The notes: generated from the sequence alone by a model not told the origin. DNA of 64,000 nucleotides from Planctomycetota bacterium (GCA_016795295.1 JAEUHP010000007.1:1-64000), one strand, 5' to 3'; positions 1 through 8,683 are shown, counted from the first letter of the stretch. Program-made: numbers and translations.

Positions 1-1
1 G

Positions 2-1681
2 CTGCACCTCCGCGACGGGGCCTTCGCCCTGCCCTGCGCGCCGTGGCGCACCGACCAGGTCACCGGCACGATCCTGGTGGCCAGCGACGGCACCCGCACC
101 CAGGTCGTGTGTGACGCCCTCCGGGGGCAGCTCGGCCACGGCGATCCAGCGACCGGCGCAGCGCCCTTCACGGTGCAGGGCCAGCTCGGGCCGGGCTCCG
201 CAACCACCTGCGATCTGGTGTTCACCGTCGACGGGTTGGCCCTCGACGCCCAACTCGGCGCGACGCTCGAAGCCGAGGCGATCCTGCCGGAAGGGCTGTG
301 GCAGCACCTGCGCCCCAGTGGCGCCATCGACTTCGTGTGCCGGCACGAACGCCACCCGGGCCGCGCCCCGCGCACCGCCCTCGATCTGCAGCTGGCCGAC
401 GCTGGCTCGGCGGCACCACTGCTACCGCGCCCACTGTCGCAACTGCGCGGTCGCGTGCTGGCCGCCGAAGGCGTCGTGTCGTTCGCGGAAGTGCGCGGAC
501 TGCTCGGCAGCGACCGCATCCAGTGCGAAGGCGGGCGGATCGAAGCCGGAACCGCGCAGGACCCCCGCACCTCGATCACCTGCACCGTGCGCGCGCCCGA
601 CGTACCGATCGACGCAGAGCTGGGCCGCCTGTTCCCCAGTCCCCTGGGCACCGCGATCGCGGCCCGCCGCCCCAGCGGCCGTGCCGCGATCGACGGACTG
701 CGGCTCGCGTTCCGCTTGCCGACGCAGGATGGCGACGGCAGAGCTTGGCCGATGTCCACCGAGGTGTCGGGCAGTCTGCGCCTGCGCGACGTCGGCGTCG
801 TGCTCGGCTCCGGGCCCGACGCCGTGGCGGTGCGCGAAATCAACGGCCTGGTGGAGATCGAGCCGAGCGCGATCACCGACACGGGCGGCGCCTTGCGGTG
901 CTCGATCCGCCGTGGTGCCATGCGCCTGTTCGGCCAACCCTTGGTCGCAGCAACCGCCAGCGCCACCGTCGATGCCGAGCAGATCGTGCTGCAAACCCTG
1001 ACGGCGAAGTTGCACGAAGGCGAGCTCTCGAACGGCACCCAGGGCGCGCCAGCGCTGCGCTACCTGTTGCCGGGATCCGAGCATGCCGAAGGTCGCTTGA
1101 GCGGCGACCTGCACTTCCGCAACATCGATCTGCTCGCGCTGCTCCGCGAGTGCGGCTGGCAGAAGCCCCCGTACAAGGGGCTGGTCAGCGGGCGGTGCGC
1201 CCTCGACCACTTGGACGGCAGTGATGTCGCCGGCGCGGCGGCCAGTGGCCAGCTCACGATCGACCGAGGGGATCTCGGCGAGGTGCCGCTGTTCACGGCG
1301 ATCTACTCGCAACTCCCTGCGCCCCAACGCCCCCGCTTCGACCGCTTGGCCGCGACCTTCCGGTTGCAAGCCGGGCGCCTGCAGCTCAACGACCTGCAAC
1401 TGCGCAGCAACCTGCTGGCCGCCAACGGCTCGGGCTCGCTCGACCTGGACGGCCAGCTGGACATTCGCCTGCAGCTCGACAACCTGCTGGGCCCATCGGC
1501 CGACCCCTTGCTGATGCCGCTGGTCGATTTGTTGACCCACGGCATCGTGCGCTTCCACCTCTACGGCCACCTGCGCCAACTGCAGACCGAACGGCGCTGG
1601 TTGAACGAAGGCGCACCACCACGCCGAGCCGCCCCGCCGATGCCACCCAACCGGAAGCCGCCGACCATCCTCGATTCCTGA
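2..1681 (+). CDS. AsmA-like envelope protein, 5' end outside window
   Basis: The reading frame is open to the window edge, so the start lies upstream; the GTG at 77 is only an internal candidate. About 559 residues are visible. The last 250 residues alternate short hydrophobic beta-type segments, and the end (FRLQAGRLQLNDLQLRSNLL, then LDLDGQLDIRLQLDNLLGP) resembles the C-terminal region of AsmA/TamB-like proteins, which span the periplasm and are linked to lipid transport or outer-membrane assembly. A Pro/Arg-rich tail of about 25 residues follows. The TGA overlaps the manC ATG by one base (TGATG), so the two are probably cotranslated. The family assignment rests on sequence character, not on a search. 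Confidence 0.6.
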   Translation: MHLRDGAFALPCAPWRTDQVTGTILVASDGTRTQVVCDALRGQLGHGDPATGAAPFTVQGQLGPGSATTCDLVFTVDGLALDAQLGATLEAEAILPEGLWQHLRPSGAIDFVCRHERHPGRAPRTALDLQLADAGSAAPLLPRPLSQLRGRVLAAEGVVSFAEVRGLLGSDRIQCEGGRIEAGTAQDPRTSITCTVRAPDVPIDAELGRLFPSPLGTAIAARRPSGRAAIDGLRLAFRLPTQDGDGRAWPMSTEVSGSLRLRDVGVVLGSGPDAVAVREINGLVEIEPSAITDTGGALRCSIRRGAMRLFGQPLVAATASATVDAEQIVLQTLTAKLHEGELSNGTQGAPALRYLLPGSEHAEGRLSGDLHFRNIDLLALLRECGWQKPPYKGLVSGRCALDHLDGSDVAGAAASGQLTIDRGDLGEVPLFTAIYSQLPAPQRPRFDRLAATFRLQAGRLQLNDLQLRSNLLAANGSGSLDLDGQLDIRLQLDNLLGPSADPLLMPLVDLLTHGIVRFHLYGHLRQLQTERRWLNEGAPPRRAAPPMPPNRKPPTILDS

Positions 1682-2805
1682 TGCCCAGCTCCGCCCCCAC
1701 TCTGCGCGCCGCGCGCCCAGGCCCGATCCACGCAGTGATCATGGCCGGTGGCTCCGGCACCCGCTTCTGGCCCGCCAGCCGACGGCGCCGTCCCAAGCAG
1801 TTCCTGCCACTGGCCGATGGTGTGCCCCTGCTGCAGGCAACCCTCGACCGCCTGCGCGGCGTCGCCCCCGAAGATCAGGTGTGGATCGTCACCAACCCGA
1901 CCCAGTTGCCGGGTCTGCGCCAGCTGCTGCCGAAGTTCCGCACCGACCGCATCCTGGTCGAACCCGAACCCCGCGACACGGCGCCATGCCTGGCGCTGGC
2001 GGTGGCGGCGATCGGCAACCACGACCCGACGGCGCGGCTCGTGTTTCTGCCCGCAGACCACCGCATCGCCCCGCTGGCGACCTTCCGCCGAGTGCTGCGT
2101 CGCGGCCTGCAACTCTGCCGCGACGACCGCAGCCTGGTGGTGTTCGGCATCCGCCCGAACCACCCGGCCACCGGCTTCGGCTACATCCAGCGCGGCGCCG
2201 CCTGCGATGCCGCCGCGCCCCCCGCACACACCGTACGCCGCTTCCGCGAGAAACCCGACCTTGCCACGGCCAAGCGCCTGCTCGCGCGCGGCGACCATCT
2301 GTGGAACAGCGGCATGCTGGCTGGATCCGTGGCGGCCCTGCGCGCGGCGATGGCGGAGCACTGCCCGCCGCTGCGCGAAGCCACCGAACGGCTCGCGACT
2401 GCACTGGCCAAGGCCTCGCCGCGGCTGCTGCAGCGCGCCTTCGCCAGTGCGCCGCGCACTTCGATCGACTACGCCGTGCTCGAGCATTGCCGAAACCTGG
2501 CAGTGGTCGAAGCGGCCCTCGATTGGGACGACGTCGGCAGCCTGCCGGCACTCGCGAGCCTCGGTGCCCGCGATCGCGACGGCAACGCTGCCGTGCTGCC
2601 CGCCGGTGCCGCCCTGCTGGCGCTGGCGAGCGAACGCAACCTGGTCTACGCCGAAGGCCCGCGCACCGTGGCGCTGTTCGGCGTGGCGGACCTGGTGGTG
2701 GTCGCCGTGGCCGACGCGGTGTTGGTGTGCCCGCGCGACCGGGCCCACGACCTGAAGCGGTTCGTCGACCACGTGCGCGCCAGCGGCCGGAGCGATCTGC
2801 TGTGA
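1681..2805 (+). CDS. manC: Mannose-1-phosphate guanylyltransferase
   Basis: Predicted to make GDP-mannose from mannose-1-phosphate and GTP, a precursor for surface glycans. The nucleotidyltransferase signature MAGGSGTRFWP is at residues 21-31, followed by the conserved PKQFLPL. Further family motifs are HPATGFGYIQRG, LWNSGML, SIDYAVLEH and DWDDVGS. At 374 residues it is the short form without the C-terminal phosphomannose isomerase domain of bifunctional ManC. The ATG at 1681 overlaps the upstream stop; an ATG at 1741 would remove the first beta strand and is less likely. The TGA at 2803-2805 overlaps the GTG of ruvX. Confidence 0.93.
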   Translation: MPSSAPTLRAARPGPIHAVIMAGGSGTRFWPASRRRRPKQFLPLADGVPLLQATLDRLRGVAPEDQVWIVTNPTQLPGLRQLLPKFRTDRILVEPEPRDTAPCLALAVAAIGNHDPTARLVFLPADHRIAPLATFRRVLRRGLQLCRDDRSLVVFGIRPNHPATGFGYIQRGAACDAAAPPAHTVRRFREKPDLATAKRLLARGDHLWNSGMLAGSVAALRAAMAEHCPPLREATERLATALAKASPRLLQRAFASAPRTSIDYAVLEHCRNLAVVEAALDWDDVGSLPALASLGARDRDGNAAVLPAGAALLALASERNLVYAEGPRTVALFGVADLVVVAVADAVLVCPRDRAHDLKRFVDHVRASGRSDLL

Positions 2806-3233
2806 ATGGTGCGGCACCCCGACGCATCCTGGCGGTCGACTACGGCGACGCCCGCACCGGCCTCGCCGCCACCGATTGGACCGGCACGATCCCGGTGCCG
2901 CTGCCGCGCCTCGAACAGCGTGACCAGGCCGCGCTGGTGGCGGCGATCGCCGAAGTGGTCCGCGAACGCGAGACCGAGGTGGTGGTGGTCGGCATGCCAC
3001 TCGGCAGCGATGGCACCGCGGGCCAACGCGCCCAGCGCACCGCCGCGTTCTGCCGTTTGCTGCAGGCGGCGCTGCCGATCCCCGTGGTCACTGCCGACGA
3101 GAGCTTCTCCACGGACGAAGCCCACGAACGGCTGAAGGCGGGCGGCTTGAAGGCCGCGCAGCGCAAACGCCTCGCCGACAGCACAGCGGCCCTGGTGGTG
3201 CTCGAACGCTACCGCGCCAAGCCCCGCCCCTGA
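2802..3233 (+). CDS. ruvX: Putative Holliday junction resolvase / pre-16S rRNA nuclease
   Basis: YqgF/RuvX family of the RNase H fold, a 143-residue protein of typical size. The N-terminal strand ILAVDYGDARTGLA carries the first catalytic Asp, VVVVGMPLGSDGT is the conserved middle strand, and DESFSTDEAHERL plus the final DSTAALVVLERY supply the remaining acidic residues. The family is essential in many bacteria and is linked to 16S rRNA 5' maturation. I chose the GTG at 2802 because it gives the GTGA overlap with manC and the correct N-terminus. The stop lies 28 nt from the 3' end of the convergent RNase P RNA. Confidence 0.92.
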   Translation: MNGAAPRRILAVDYGDARTGLAATDWTGTIPVPLPRLEQRDQAALVAAIAEVVRERETEVVVVGMPLGSDGTAGQRAQRTAAFCRLLQAALPIPVVTADESFSTDEAHERLKAGGLKAAQRKRLADSTAALVVLERYRAKPRP

Positions 3234-3261
3234 GCCCCCCGCCAGCAGCGGCAGAGAGGAA

Positions 3262-3627
3262 GTGCTTGGTCTTCGTAAGCCGGGTTCTGGTGCCGCCCGA
3301 ACGGGCGGTGACGGCCATTTCTCTAGGACCGTCCTCGCGGACGGCCGCCAACGACCTACCCGAGGATCGAGCGCGGGCCGCGCGATCCTCCTATTCGGTC
3401 TTCCTCCAGGTGGGGTTTGCCGCGCGGCGCAGTCGCCTGCGCCGGGGTGAGCTCTTACCTCACCGTTTCACCCTTGCCGTCGCCAGCGAGCTGGCCGTCC
3501 GGCGGTATGTTCTCTGTGGCACTGTCCCGGTCCTTGCGGACGGTGGGCGTTACCCACCACCTTGCCCTTGGGAGCCCGGACTTTCCTCCCGCGGCCGAAG
3601 CCGCCGGCGGCCGTCCGAAGACCAAGC
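3262..3627 (-). ncRNA. rnpB: RNase P RNA (class A)
   Basis: RNA component of RNase P, which cuts the 5' leader from tRNA precursors. Reading the minus strand, the 5' region has GAGGAAAGTCCGGGCT, the invariant P4/J2 signature, and the 3' end has CAGAACCCGGCTTACG. The terminal helix P1 is clear: GCTTGGTCTTCG (3627-3616) pairs with CGAAGACCAAGC (3275-3264). The length of about 366 nt fits bacterial class A. Ends are set from P1 and may be off by a few nucleotides. Confidence 0.95.
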
Positions 3628-3633
3628 CGGGGG

Positions 3634-3663
3634 ACGGTAGCATGGCGTCCAGCCCTAGGCCAA
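3634..3663 (-). promoter_or_regulatory. Probable rnpB promoter
   Basis: On the minus strand a TTGGCC box (3663-3658), an 18-nt spacer and TACCGT (3639-3634) lie so that transcription starting 7 nt after the -10 box would begin at 3627, the first base of helix P1. This agreement with an independently placed RNA end supports the site. The -10 resembles the one proposed for the first secretin gene (14925-14930). Confidence 0.5.
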
Positions 3664-3772
3664 TCCGCGCTGGTGAAAACACCTGCGATTCGCTCCGGCG
3701 CACACCGCGCTGCGCCACTGATCCGATTTTCCGGATCCCGTCCATGGGAAATCTGGAAATGCCGCCCCCCGC

Positions 3773-3800
3773 TTGCGCAGCGGGCGTAACGTGCTACGGT
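3773..3800 (+). promoter_or_regulatory. Possible promoter of the PEP-CTERM gene
   Basis: TTGCGC (3773-3778), a 16-nt spacer and TACGGT (3795-3800) lie 66 nt before the chosen start codon. The -10 core GCTACGGTC closely resembles GCTACCGTC before rnpB and before the gene at 15161. Found by eye only. Confidence 0.3.
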
Positions 3801-3865
3801 CGGAAAACTCGCCTGCGGCTTCGCCGCCCGACGCACACCTTCGCTTCGCAACCTCGCCGTCGCCT

Positions 3866-4219
3866 GTGCGACTCAAGCCCCAATTCCTTGCCAGCTGGCT
3901 AGCCGCCAGCTTCGTTCTGGCTCAGCCCGGCCTCGCTGCCGGCTCGGCCTGGGGTGCCCAGCATGCCCCCCAAAACCCCACTCCCGCGTCTGCGCCGCAG
4001 AGCGCGCAGGGTGGGCAGCAGGACCGAACTGGGGAGCGGGACCAACCTGCTGGGCCGCACCCGGTCGTGGGTGGCGAACAGGGTGACAGCGGGCGCTCCC
4101 TCGGCGGAGCGGGCGGCGGTGACAGTCTGCCAGTCCCGGAGCCGAGCACCCTGTTCTTGGTCGGCACCGGCCTGGTTGGTCTCGCGCTCACGGCTCGCCG
4201 ACGGAAGCGCCGGCCCTGA
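3866..4219 (+). CDS. PEP-CTERM sorting-domain mini-protein
   Basis: A 117-residue exported protein with no recognised enzyme domain. A signal peptide covers residues 1-30 (MRLKPQFLASWLAASFVLAQ, then PGLAAGSAWG). A low-complexity Gln/Gly/Pro middle follows. The C-terminus is a PEP-CTERM signal: VPEPSTLFLVGTGLVGLALT followed by the basic ARRRKRRP. PEP-CTERM proteins are processed by an exosortase and are usually tied to exopolysaccharide production; no exosortase is visible here. I chose GTG 3866 because it places the signal peptide at the N-terminus; ATG 3773 would add 31 residues before it. Confidence 0.75.
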   Translation: MRLKPQFLASWLAASFVLAQPGLAAGSAWGAQHAPQNPTPASAPQSAQGGQQDRTGERDQPAGPHPVVGGEQGDSGRSLGGAGGGDSLPVPEPSTLFLVGTGLVGLALTARRRKRRP

Positions 4220-4228
4220 AGCCGGCGC
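4207..4228 (+). terminator. Hairpin with the stop codon in its loop
   Basis: An 8-bp GC stem (GCGCCGGC 4207-4214 with GCCGGCGC 4221-4228) encloses a six-base loop that contains the TGA of the PEP-CTERM gene (4217-4219). No T-run follows, so it may be an mRNA 3'-end stabiliser or a weak terminator. Confidence 0.45.
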
Positions 4229-4358
4229 GGAGCAGGGCAGACTCGGGCCGCCGTGCCGGCAAAACGGCGTCCCGGCCAAGGGGCGTGCCGGCAGAAGGGG
4301 TGACCGTACCAGGGCGAGGCGCCAGAATATGCCCCAGCGAACTCTGCGGAATCGGCGC

Positions 4359-5096
4359 TCAGCCGAAACGCGGCTGGCGGCCGCGAACCTGCGTGGCCTT
4401 GGCGGCTACGGCACGCCACCAGGACCGACGCACCCGCAGCCCGGAACCGACTGCAATCCGAACGAAGCGCCACATGGCGCGCACCGGTAGCGGCACCTCG
4501 GCCGGCCACGAAGCCAGCAATCCGGCGAAGTCCTTGACCACCCAGCGCCGCCACCGCCAGCGCGGCTGCAGCACCCGTTCGACGTCGAGAAACACCGGCG
4601 GGGAGCCGCGGCGGGGCGCTTCGGCCACCACGTGCTGCCAGTAGAGATCGCGATAGACCAGCCCGGCGCCATGCAACCGCCGCAGTCTGGGCGCTACTTC
4701 GCGACACAGGTAGGCCACCAGCTCGGCCAGCCAACCCTCGCGGTGCGCGAGCAAGATCCAGGTGGCCAGGGAGCGGCCGGGCACACCGCGCATGACCAAG
4801 AGGCTGCGCCGGCCGCGGCCGAGCCAAGCCACCGGCTCGGGCGTCGACAAGCCAAGCATCGGCAGCAGGTGCAGCCACTGCCACTCGGCAGCCGCCGTGC
4901 GGCGCCCACCGACCCGCCACTTGGCGAACCACACCCGGCCGCCGTCCGCATGCATCACCGTGCGCCGGGTAGGCACGCAACGCACGGTGCGACCGACCGC
5001 TCCGCGCCACAGCGCGCGCACGGCCGCAGCCTCGGCAGGGGGCAGAGCACCGAGGTCGGCACGCCCTGGGTCTTGCGGCTTGTTGCCGACGTGCAT
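4359..5096 (-). CDS. WaaP-like lipopolysaccharide/sugar kinase
   Basis: A 245-residue protein of the Kdo/WaaP kinase-like fold, a family that phosphorylates LPS inner-core sugars. The catalytic region HGAGLVYRDLYWQHVV followed by VFLDVERV matches the family pattern (Asp of the catalytic loop, then a metal-binding Asp), with Tyr where many members have His. KDFAGLLAS follows, as in family members. The N-lobe has VWFAKW with a candidate ATP-binding Lys. It diverges from gdhA, with 54 bp between starts. The ATG at 5096 is the first good start; a GTG two codons upstream is possible. Substrate unknown. Confidence 0.65.
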   Translation of the reverse strand: MHVGNKPQDPGRADLGALPPAEAAAVRALWRGAVGRTVRCVPTRRTVMHADGGRVWFAKWRVGGRRTAAAEWQWLHLLPMLGLSTPEPVAWLGRGRRSLLVMRGVPGRSLATWILLAHREGWLAELVAYLCREVAPRLRRLHGAGLVYRDLYWQHVVAEAPRRGSPPVFLDVERVLQPRWRWRRWVVKDFAGLLASWPAEVPLPVRAMWRFVRIAVGSGLRVRRSWWRAVAAKATQVRGRQPRFG

Positions 5097-5150
5097 GACC
5101 ACGGTTACTTTCGCCGCCCCTCTCGCGCGCCGCAAGGCCCGCCCCTCGGC

Positions 5151-6413
5151 ATGAACCACCCACAGTCCAACGAAGAAAATCCGTTCCAAGCCATGGAGGC
5201 CCGGTTCGACCTGGCCGCCGCCCGCCTCGGCCTCGAGCCGAACGTGATCGCCGTTCTCCGCGCCTGCGAACGGGAGATCACCGTCAGCATCCCCGTGGTG
5301 ATGGACGACGGCTCGGTGCGGGTGTTCGAAGGCTACCGTGTGCAGCACTCGACCTCGCGGGGCCCCGCCAAGGGTGGTATCCGCTACGCGCCCAACGTCA
5401 ACCGCGACGAAGTGCGCGCGCTGGCCGCTTGGATGACCTGGAAGTGTGCCGTGGTCAACGTGCCGTTCGGCGGCGGCAAGGGTGGCGTGATCTGTGATCC
5501 GTTCAAGCTGTCCAAGGGCGAGCTGGAGCGCATCACGCGCCGCTACGTCTCGGGCATCATGGACATCCTGGGCCCGGACCGCGACGTGCCGGCCCCGGAC
5601 ATGAACACCGACGGACAGGTGATGGCGTGGCTCATGGACACGTATTCCATGCACCAACGCAGCTACATCCCAGCCATCGTCACCGGCAAACCCGTGAGCC
5701 TCGGCGGCTCGCTCGGGCGCGTCGAAGCCACGGGTCGCGGCGTGATGCTGGTGACCCGCGAGGCGCTGCGGCACCTGGGCATGAACCCGGCGCAGTGCAC
5801 GGCCGCCGTGCAGGGCGCCGGCAACGTCGGTTTGATCTCGGCGCTGCAACTGCAGAAGCTCGGCGTCAAGGTGGTCGCGATCAGCGACATCCACGGCGCC
5901 GTGCACAACCCGAAGGGGCTGGACCTCGAAGCCGTGCGGGCCCATCTGCAGAAACACCGTCGCCTGGACGGCTTCGACGGCGGCACGCGCATCGGCAATG
6001 CCGAGATCCTCGAGCTGCCCGTCGACATCCTGGTGCCCGCCGCGACGGAGAACGTCATCACCAGCAAGAACGCAGCCAACATCAAGGCCAAGATCATCAC
6101 GGAGGGCGCCAACGGTCCGTGCACGGCGGGTGCCGACACGATCCTCGACCAAAAGGGCATCTTCGTGATCCCGGACATCCTGGCCAACGCCGGCGGAGTC
6201 ACGGTCAGCTACTTCGAGTGGGTGCAGGACCGCATGGCCTTCTTCTGGACGCAGAAGGAGGTAGAGGACCGCATGGAGCACATCATGGTCGAGTCGTTCG
6301 CGGCCGTGGTCGACATGGCCAAGCGGTTCCAGGTCAGCAACCGTATCGCCGCCTACATGCTGGGTGTGAACCGCGTCGCCGAGACGACGCGCATGCGCGG
6401 CATCTACGCCTGA
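5151..6413 (+). CDS. gdhA: Glutamate dehydrogenase (Glu/Leu/Phe/Val family)
   Basis: Interconverts glutamate and 2-oxoglutarate plus ammonia using NAD(P)H, joining nitrogen and carbon metabolism in the cytoplasm. The 420 residues fit the hexameric GDH family. Conserved residues are visible: K74 in GPAKGGIRY, K98 in MTWKCA, catalytic K110 in PFGGGKGG, D150 in APDMNT, and the Rossmann motif QGAGNVG near residue 222. The window gives no clear clue to NAD versus NADP preference. It starts at ATG 5151; upstream sequence belongs to the divergent kinase gene. The stop opens a tandem-repeat block. Confidence 0.95.
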   Translation: MNHPQSNEENPFQAMEARFDLAAARLGLEPNVIAVLRACEREITVSIPVVMDDGSVRVFEGYRVQHSTSRGPAKGGIRYAPNVNRDEVRALAAWMTWKCAVVNVPFGGGKGGVICDPFKLSKGELERITRRYVSGIMDILGPDRDVPAPDMNTDGQVMAWLMDTYSMHQRSYIPAIVTGKPVSLGGSLGRVEATGRGVMLVTREALRHLGMNPAQCTAAVQGAGNVGLISALQLQKLGVKVVAISDIHGAVHNPKGLDLEAVRAHLQKHRRLDGFDGGTRIGNAEILELPVDILVPAATENVITSKNAANIKAKIITEGANGPCTAGADTILDQKGIFVIPDILANAGGVTVSYFEWVQDRMAFFWTQKEVEDRMEHIMVESFAAVVDMAKRFQVSNRIAAYMLGVNRVAETTRMRGIYA

Positions 6414-6500
6414 GCAGGGCAGTAGGCTTGGCAAGGCAGTAGGCTTCGCAAGGCAGTAGGCCTGGCAAGGCAGTAGGCCTGAGCAGGCCATTAGACCTGA
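6411..6500 (+). repeat. 17/18-bp tandem repeat starting at the gdhA stop codon
   Basis: Five imperfect units (6414-6430, 6431-6447, 6448-6464, 6465-6482, 6483-6500) share the core GCAAGGCAGTAGGCCTG. The first unit is preceded by CCTGA, the gdhA stop; the last two units also end in CCTGA, recreating TGA at 6480-6482 and 6498-6500, both in frame with the real stop. Each of the first four units also carries TAG. It fills the convergent gap between gdhA and queE; no terminator hairpin is obvious. Confidence 0.85.
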
Positions 6501-6561
6501 GCGAGCCAGCGGCCGCCGCGCCCGGATCGGCGGCGGTTCGGCCCGACTCGAGAGCTCGAAC

Positions 6562-7413
6562 TCAGGGCACTGCCAGCACCTTGTGCACTTGCGGCAGCAC
6601 GCGCAGGTCGAAACCCGCGCGGCCCGCAGTGGCGACGAAGCGCTCGAGCTCGGCACGTGCCACCGGGCGCTGCACCGCGCCGAACGGTGTGACCGGCTGC
6701 AACACCAGCAGAATCTTCTCGCGCAGCCCCTGCAAGTCGGCCAGCGCCTGCTCGAAGCTCGGATCGGTGACTCGATCGGTCAACACGATCTTCACGTCCA
6801 CGGTGGCGCCGCGCTGGACCGCGAGCTCGCAACAGCGCCGATGCAGGGCTCCGTAACCACCGGGAGGCATGGGGGCAGCCCCGGTAGGAGGCGCCCCGAG
6901 GGTTTCCGCCAGCTTGTAGTCGGCGCTCAGGTGGTCGACTTGCTCGACGCACTGCTGCAGCGCCGCAGGATCGATCGCCGCCGTCTCGAGGTGCAGGCGC
7001 ATGCCCTTGGCTCGCACCAGCCGACCCAATTCGCGCACGAAATCGGGAAACACCAGCGGCTCGCCGCCGGTGACGCTCACGCGACGCGTGCGGCTGCCGA
7101 GTTCCGCGGCCTGCGCCACCTCGAGCACCAGTTGGGCCGCGCGGTCGGCGGACACCGGGTTGGCCTCGTCGCGGCCACGCGCCGGCAGGCGCACCGGCAC
7201 GCGTTGGGGTGCTTGGTAACTGTTCGGCGTGTCACAGTAGAGACAGCGCAGTGGGCAGGTGGCGACCCGCAGGAAGGTCATCGGCACACCGACGAAACGA
7301 CCTTCGCCCTGGATCGAGTGGAAGATCTCGACCAGTGGTGCCCGCGGCACCGGCTTGCCCGCCGGCGCTCCCGTCTTGCTCTCCAGCTCGCGCAGTGCCC
7401 GCCGCAGATCCAT
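6562..7413 (-). CDS. queE: 7-carboxy-7-deazaguanine synthase (radical SAM)
   Basis: Radical-SAM enzyme that turns 6-carboxytetrahydropterin into 7-carboxy-7-deazaguanine, a step in the queuosine/7-deazapurine pathway. The 283 residues include FHSIQGEGRFVG (31-42) and the cluster motif C53-x3-C57-x2-C60 in CPLRCLYCDTPNSY. SVTGGEPL is the glycine-rich SAM motif, and SADYKL and VDVKIVLTD follow as in QueE. It starts at ATG 7413, directly after a 15-bp tandem repeat; no good Shine-Dalgarno is visible. It lies downstream of the aminotransferase and is probably cotranscribed with it. No other queuosine gene is in the window. Confidence 0.92.
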   Translation of the reverse strand: MDLRRALRELESKTGAPAGKPVPRAPLVEIFHSIQGEGRFVGVPMTFLRVATCPLRCLYCDTPNSYQAPQRVPVRLPARGRDEANPVSADRAAQLVLEVAQAAELGSRTRRVSVTGGEPLVFPDFVRELGRLVRAKGMRLHLETAAIDPAALQQCVEQVDHLSADYKLAETLGAPPTGAAPMPPGGYGALHRRCCELAVQRGATVDVKIVLTDRVTDPSFEQALADLQGLREKILLVLQPVTPFGAVQRPVARAELERFVATAGRAGFDLRVLPQVHKVLAVP

Positions 7414-7473
7414 GGTGCTCGAAGGAACGGTGCTCGAAGGAACGGGGCTCGAAGGAACGGTGCTCGAAGGAAC
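7414..7473 (-). repeat. Four 15-bp tandem repeats before queE
   Basis: Units at 7414-7428, 7429-7443, 7444-7458 and 7459-7473 have the plus-strand core GGTGCTCGAAGGAAC with one mismatch in the third. They fill the gap between the aminotransferase stop (7479) and the queE ATG (7413). Because the unit is 15 bp, it reads in frame with queE as Val-Pro-Ser-Ser-Thr. Confidence 0.9.
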
Positions 7474-7478
7474 GAACC

Positions 7479-8666
7479 CTAGGCGCGGAACGCTTCCGCC
7501 AACTCGGCGAGCACCGCGAGGCCGCGGTGCAAGGTCGCGTCGTCGGCTGCGAACGACAGGCGGAAATGGGTGTCCTGGGCCGAGAACGACTTGCCCGGCA
7601 CGATCAGCAGGTTCTTGGCCAAGGCGGCGTCCAAGAACCGCTTGCCGTCGACACGTTCGCCCTTGGCATCGCGCGGCAGCTCGGGGAACGCATAGAACGA
7701 GCCCTCCGGTGCGGCCAAGCCGTAGGCAGGATGCAACCGCGCCGCGATCAGGTCGCGTTTGTGCTGGTACTCCACGAACCGGGGCGACAGGTCGATGTGT
7801 GGCATCGCCTCGAGCAGCGCGTACTGGAACGGCGCCGGCGCGCAGACGAACGAAAACTGCTGCAGCGTCTTCATCGCGTCCAGCACTGCCAGCGGCCCCG
7901 TGGCATAACCCATGCGCCAGCCGGGAATGCCATAGGTCTTGCTGAAACCACCGAGCTGGATGCAGCGGTCGGCGTAGCGGACCGGCGACGCGTAGTCGTC
8001 CGCGTAGCAGAAGAAGTCGTAGATCTCGTCGCTGACCACGTAGGCGCCAGCGCGATTGGCCAACGCGCACAGACCTTCGATCTCCGCACGGGTCGCCACC
8101 GCACCGGTCGGATTGCTCGGCGAATTCACGAAGACGATCTTCGTGCGCGGCGTGATCTGCCGTTCCACCTCGGCGAGGTCGATGGCAAACCGCTTGCCGC
8201 TGGCGCGCGGGTAGGTGTCGTACGAGCGCACCACCGCACCACACAAGGTTGCGAGGTGCCGGTACATCATGAAGCCCGGATCCGGCAGCAGGATCTCGTC
8301 ACCGGGGTTCAGCAGGCACTGGAAGGCGAGCACCAGACCACCCGAGACGCCCGCGGTCAGCAGGCAGGTTTCTGGCCGGCTGCCGTGGCGCGCCGCCACT
8401 TGGTCGAGCACGAGCTGGTTGAGCTCGGGCAGTCCTTGCGTGACCGTGTAGCGGTTCTTGCCGTCGCGGATCGCGCGGCAGGCGGCCTCGACCAACTCCG
8501 GCGGCGGGTCGTAGTGCGGCTGCCCGATCGACAAGTTGATCGGGTCGCGCATCGTCGCCATCAACTCGAAGATGCGACGGATGCCGCTCGGCTCGATGCC
8601 AAGCACTCGGTCGCTCAAGCCGACCGTGGCGCCGACGCCCGGCGCGAGCTGCAGCGGAGTGCCCAC
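7479..8666 (-). CDS. PLP-dependent class I/II aminotransferase
   Basis: Fold-type I aminotransferase of 395 residues, close to aspartate/aromatic aminotransferases. The PLP lysine is K243 in GGFSKTYGIPGWRMGY; N185 in NSPSNPTG, D213 and Y216 in VSDEIYDFF and the C-terminal Arg in FRLSFA complete the usual set. YTVTQGLPEL and GVSGGLVLAF are the conserved N-terminal motifs. The amino donor cannot be read from the sequence. It follows the small basic protein by 17 bp and precedes queE, so the three probably form one transcript. Confidence 0.9.
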   Translation of the reverse strand: MGTPLQLAPGVGATVGLSDRVLGIEPSGIRRIFELMATMRDPINLSIGQPHYDPPPELVEAACRAIRDGKNRYTVTQGLPELNQLVLDQVAARHGSRPETCLLTAGVSGGLVLAFQCLLNPGDEILLPDPGFMMYRHLATLCGAVVRSYDTYPRASGKRFAIDLAEVERQITPRTKIVFVNSPSNPTGAVATRAEIEGLCALANRAGAYVVSDEIYDFFCYADDYASPVRYADRCIQLGGFSKTYGIPGWRMGYATGPLAVLDAMKTLQQFSFVCAPAPFQYALLEAMPHIDLSPRFVEYQHKRDLIAARLHPAYGLAAPEGSFYAFPELPRDAKGERVDGKRFLDAALAKNLLIVPGKSFSAQDTHFRLSFAADDATLHRGLAVLAELAEAFRA

Positions 8667-8683
8667 GCCGATGTCCGAGTCGG

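Noticed and set aside
6411-7473. CRISPR array as an explanation of the repeats near gdhA and queE
   Set aside because: Units are 15-18 bp, directly adjacent and lack unique spacers; no cas genes are present.
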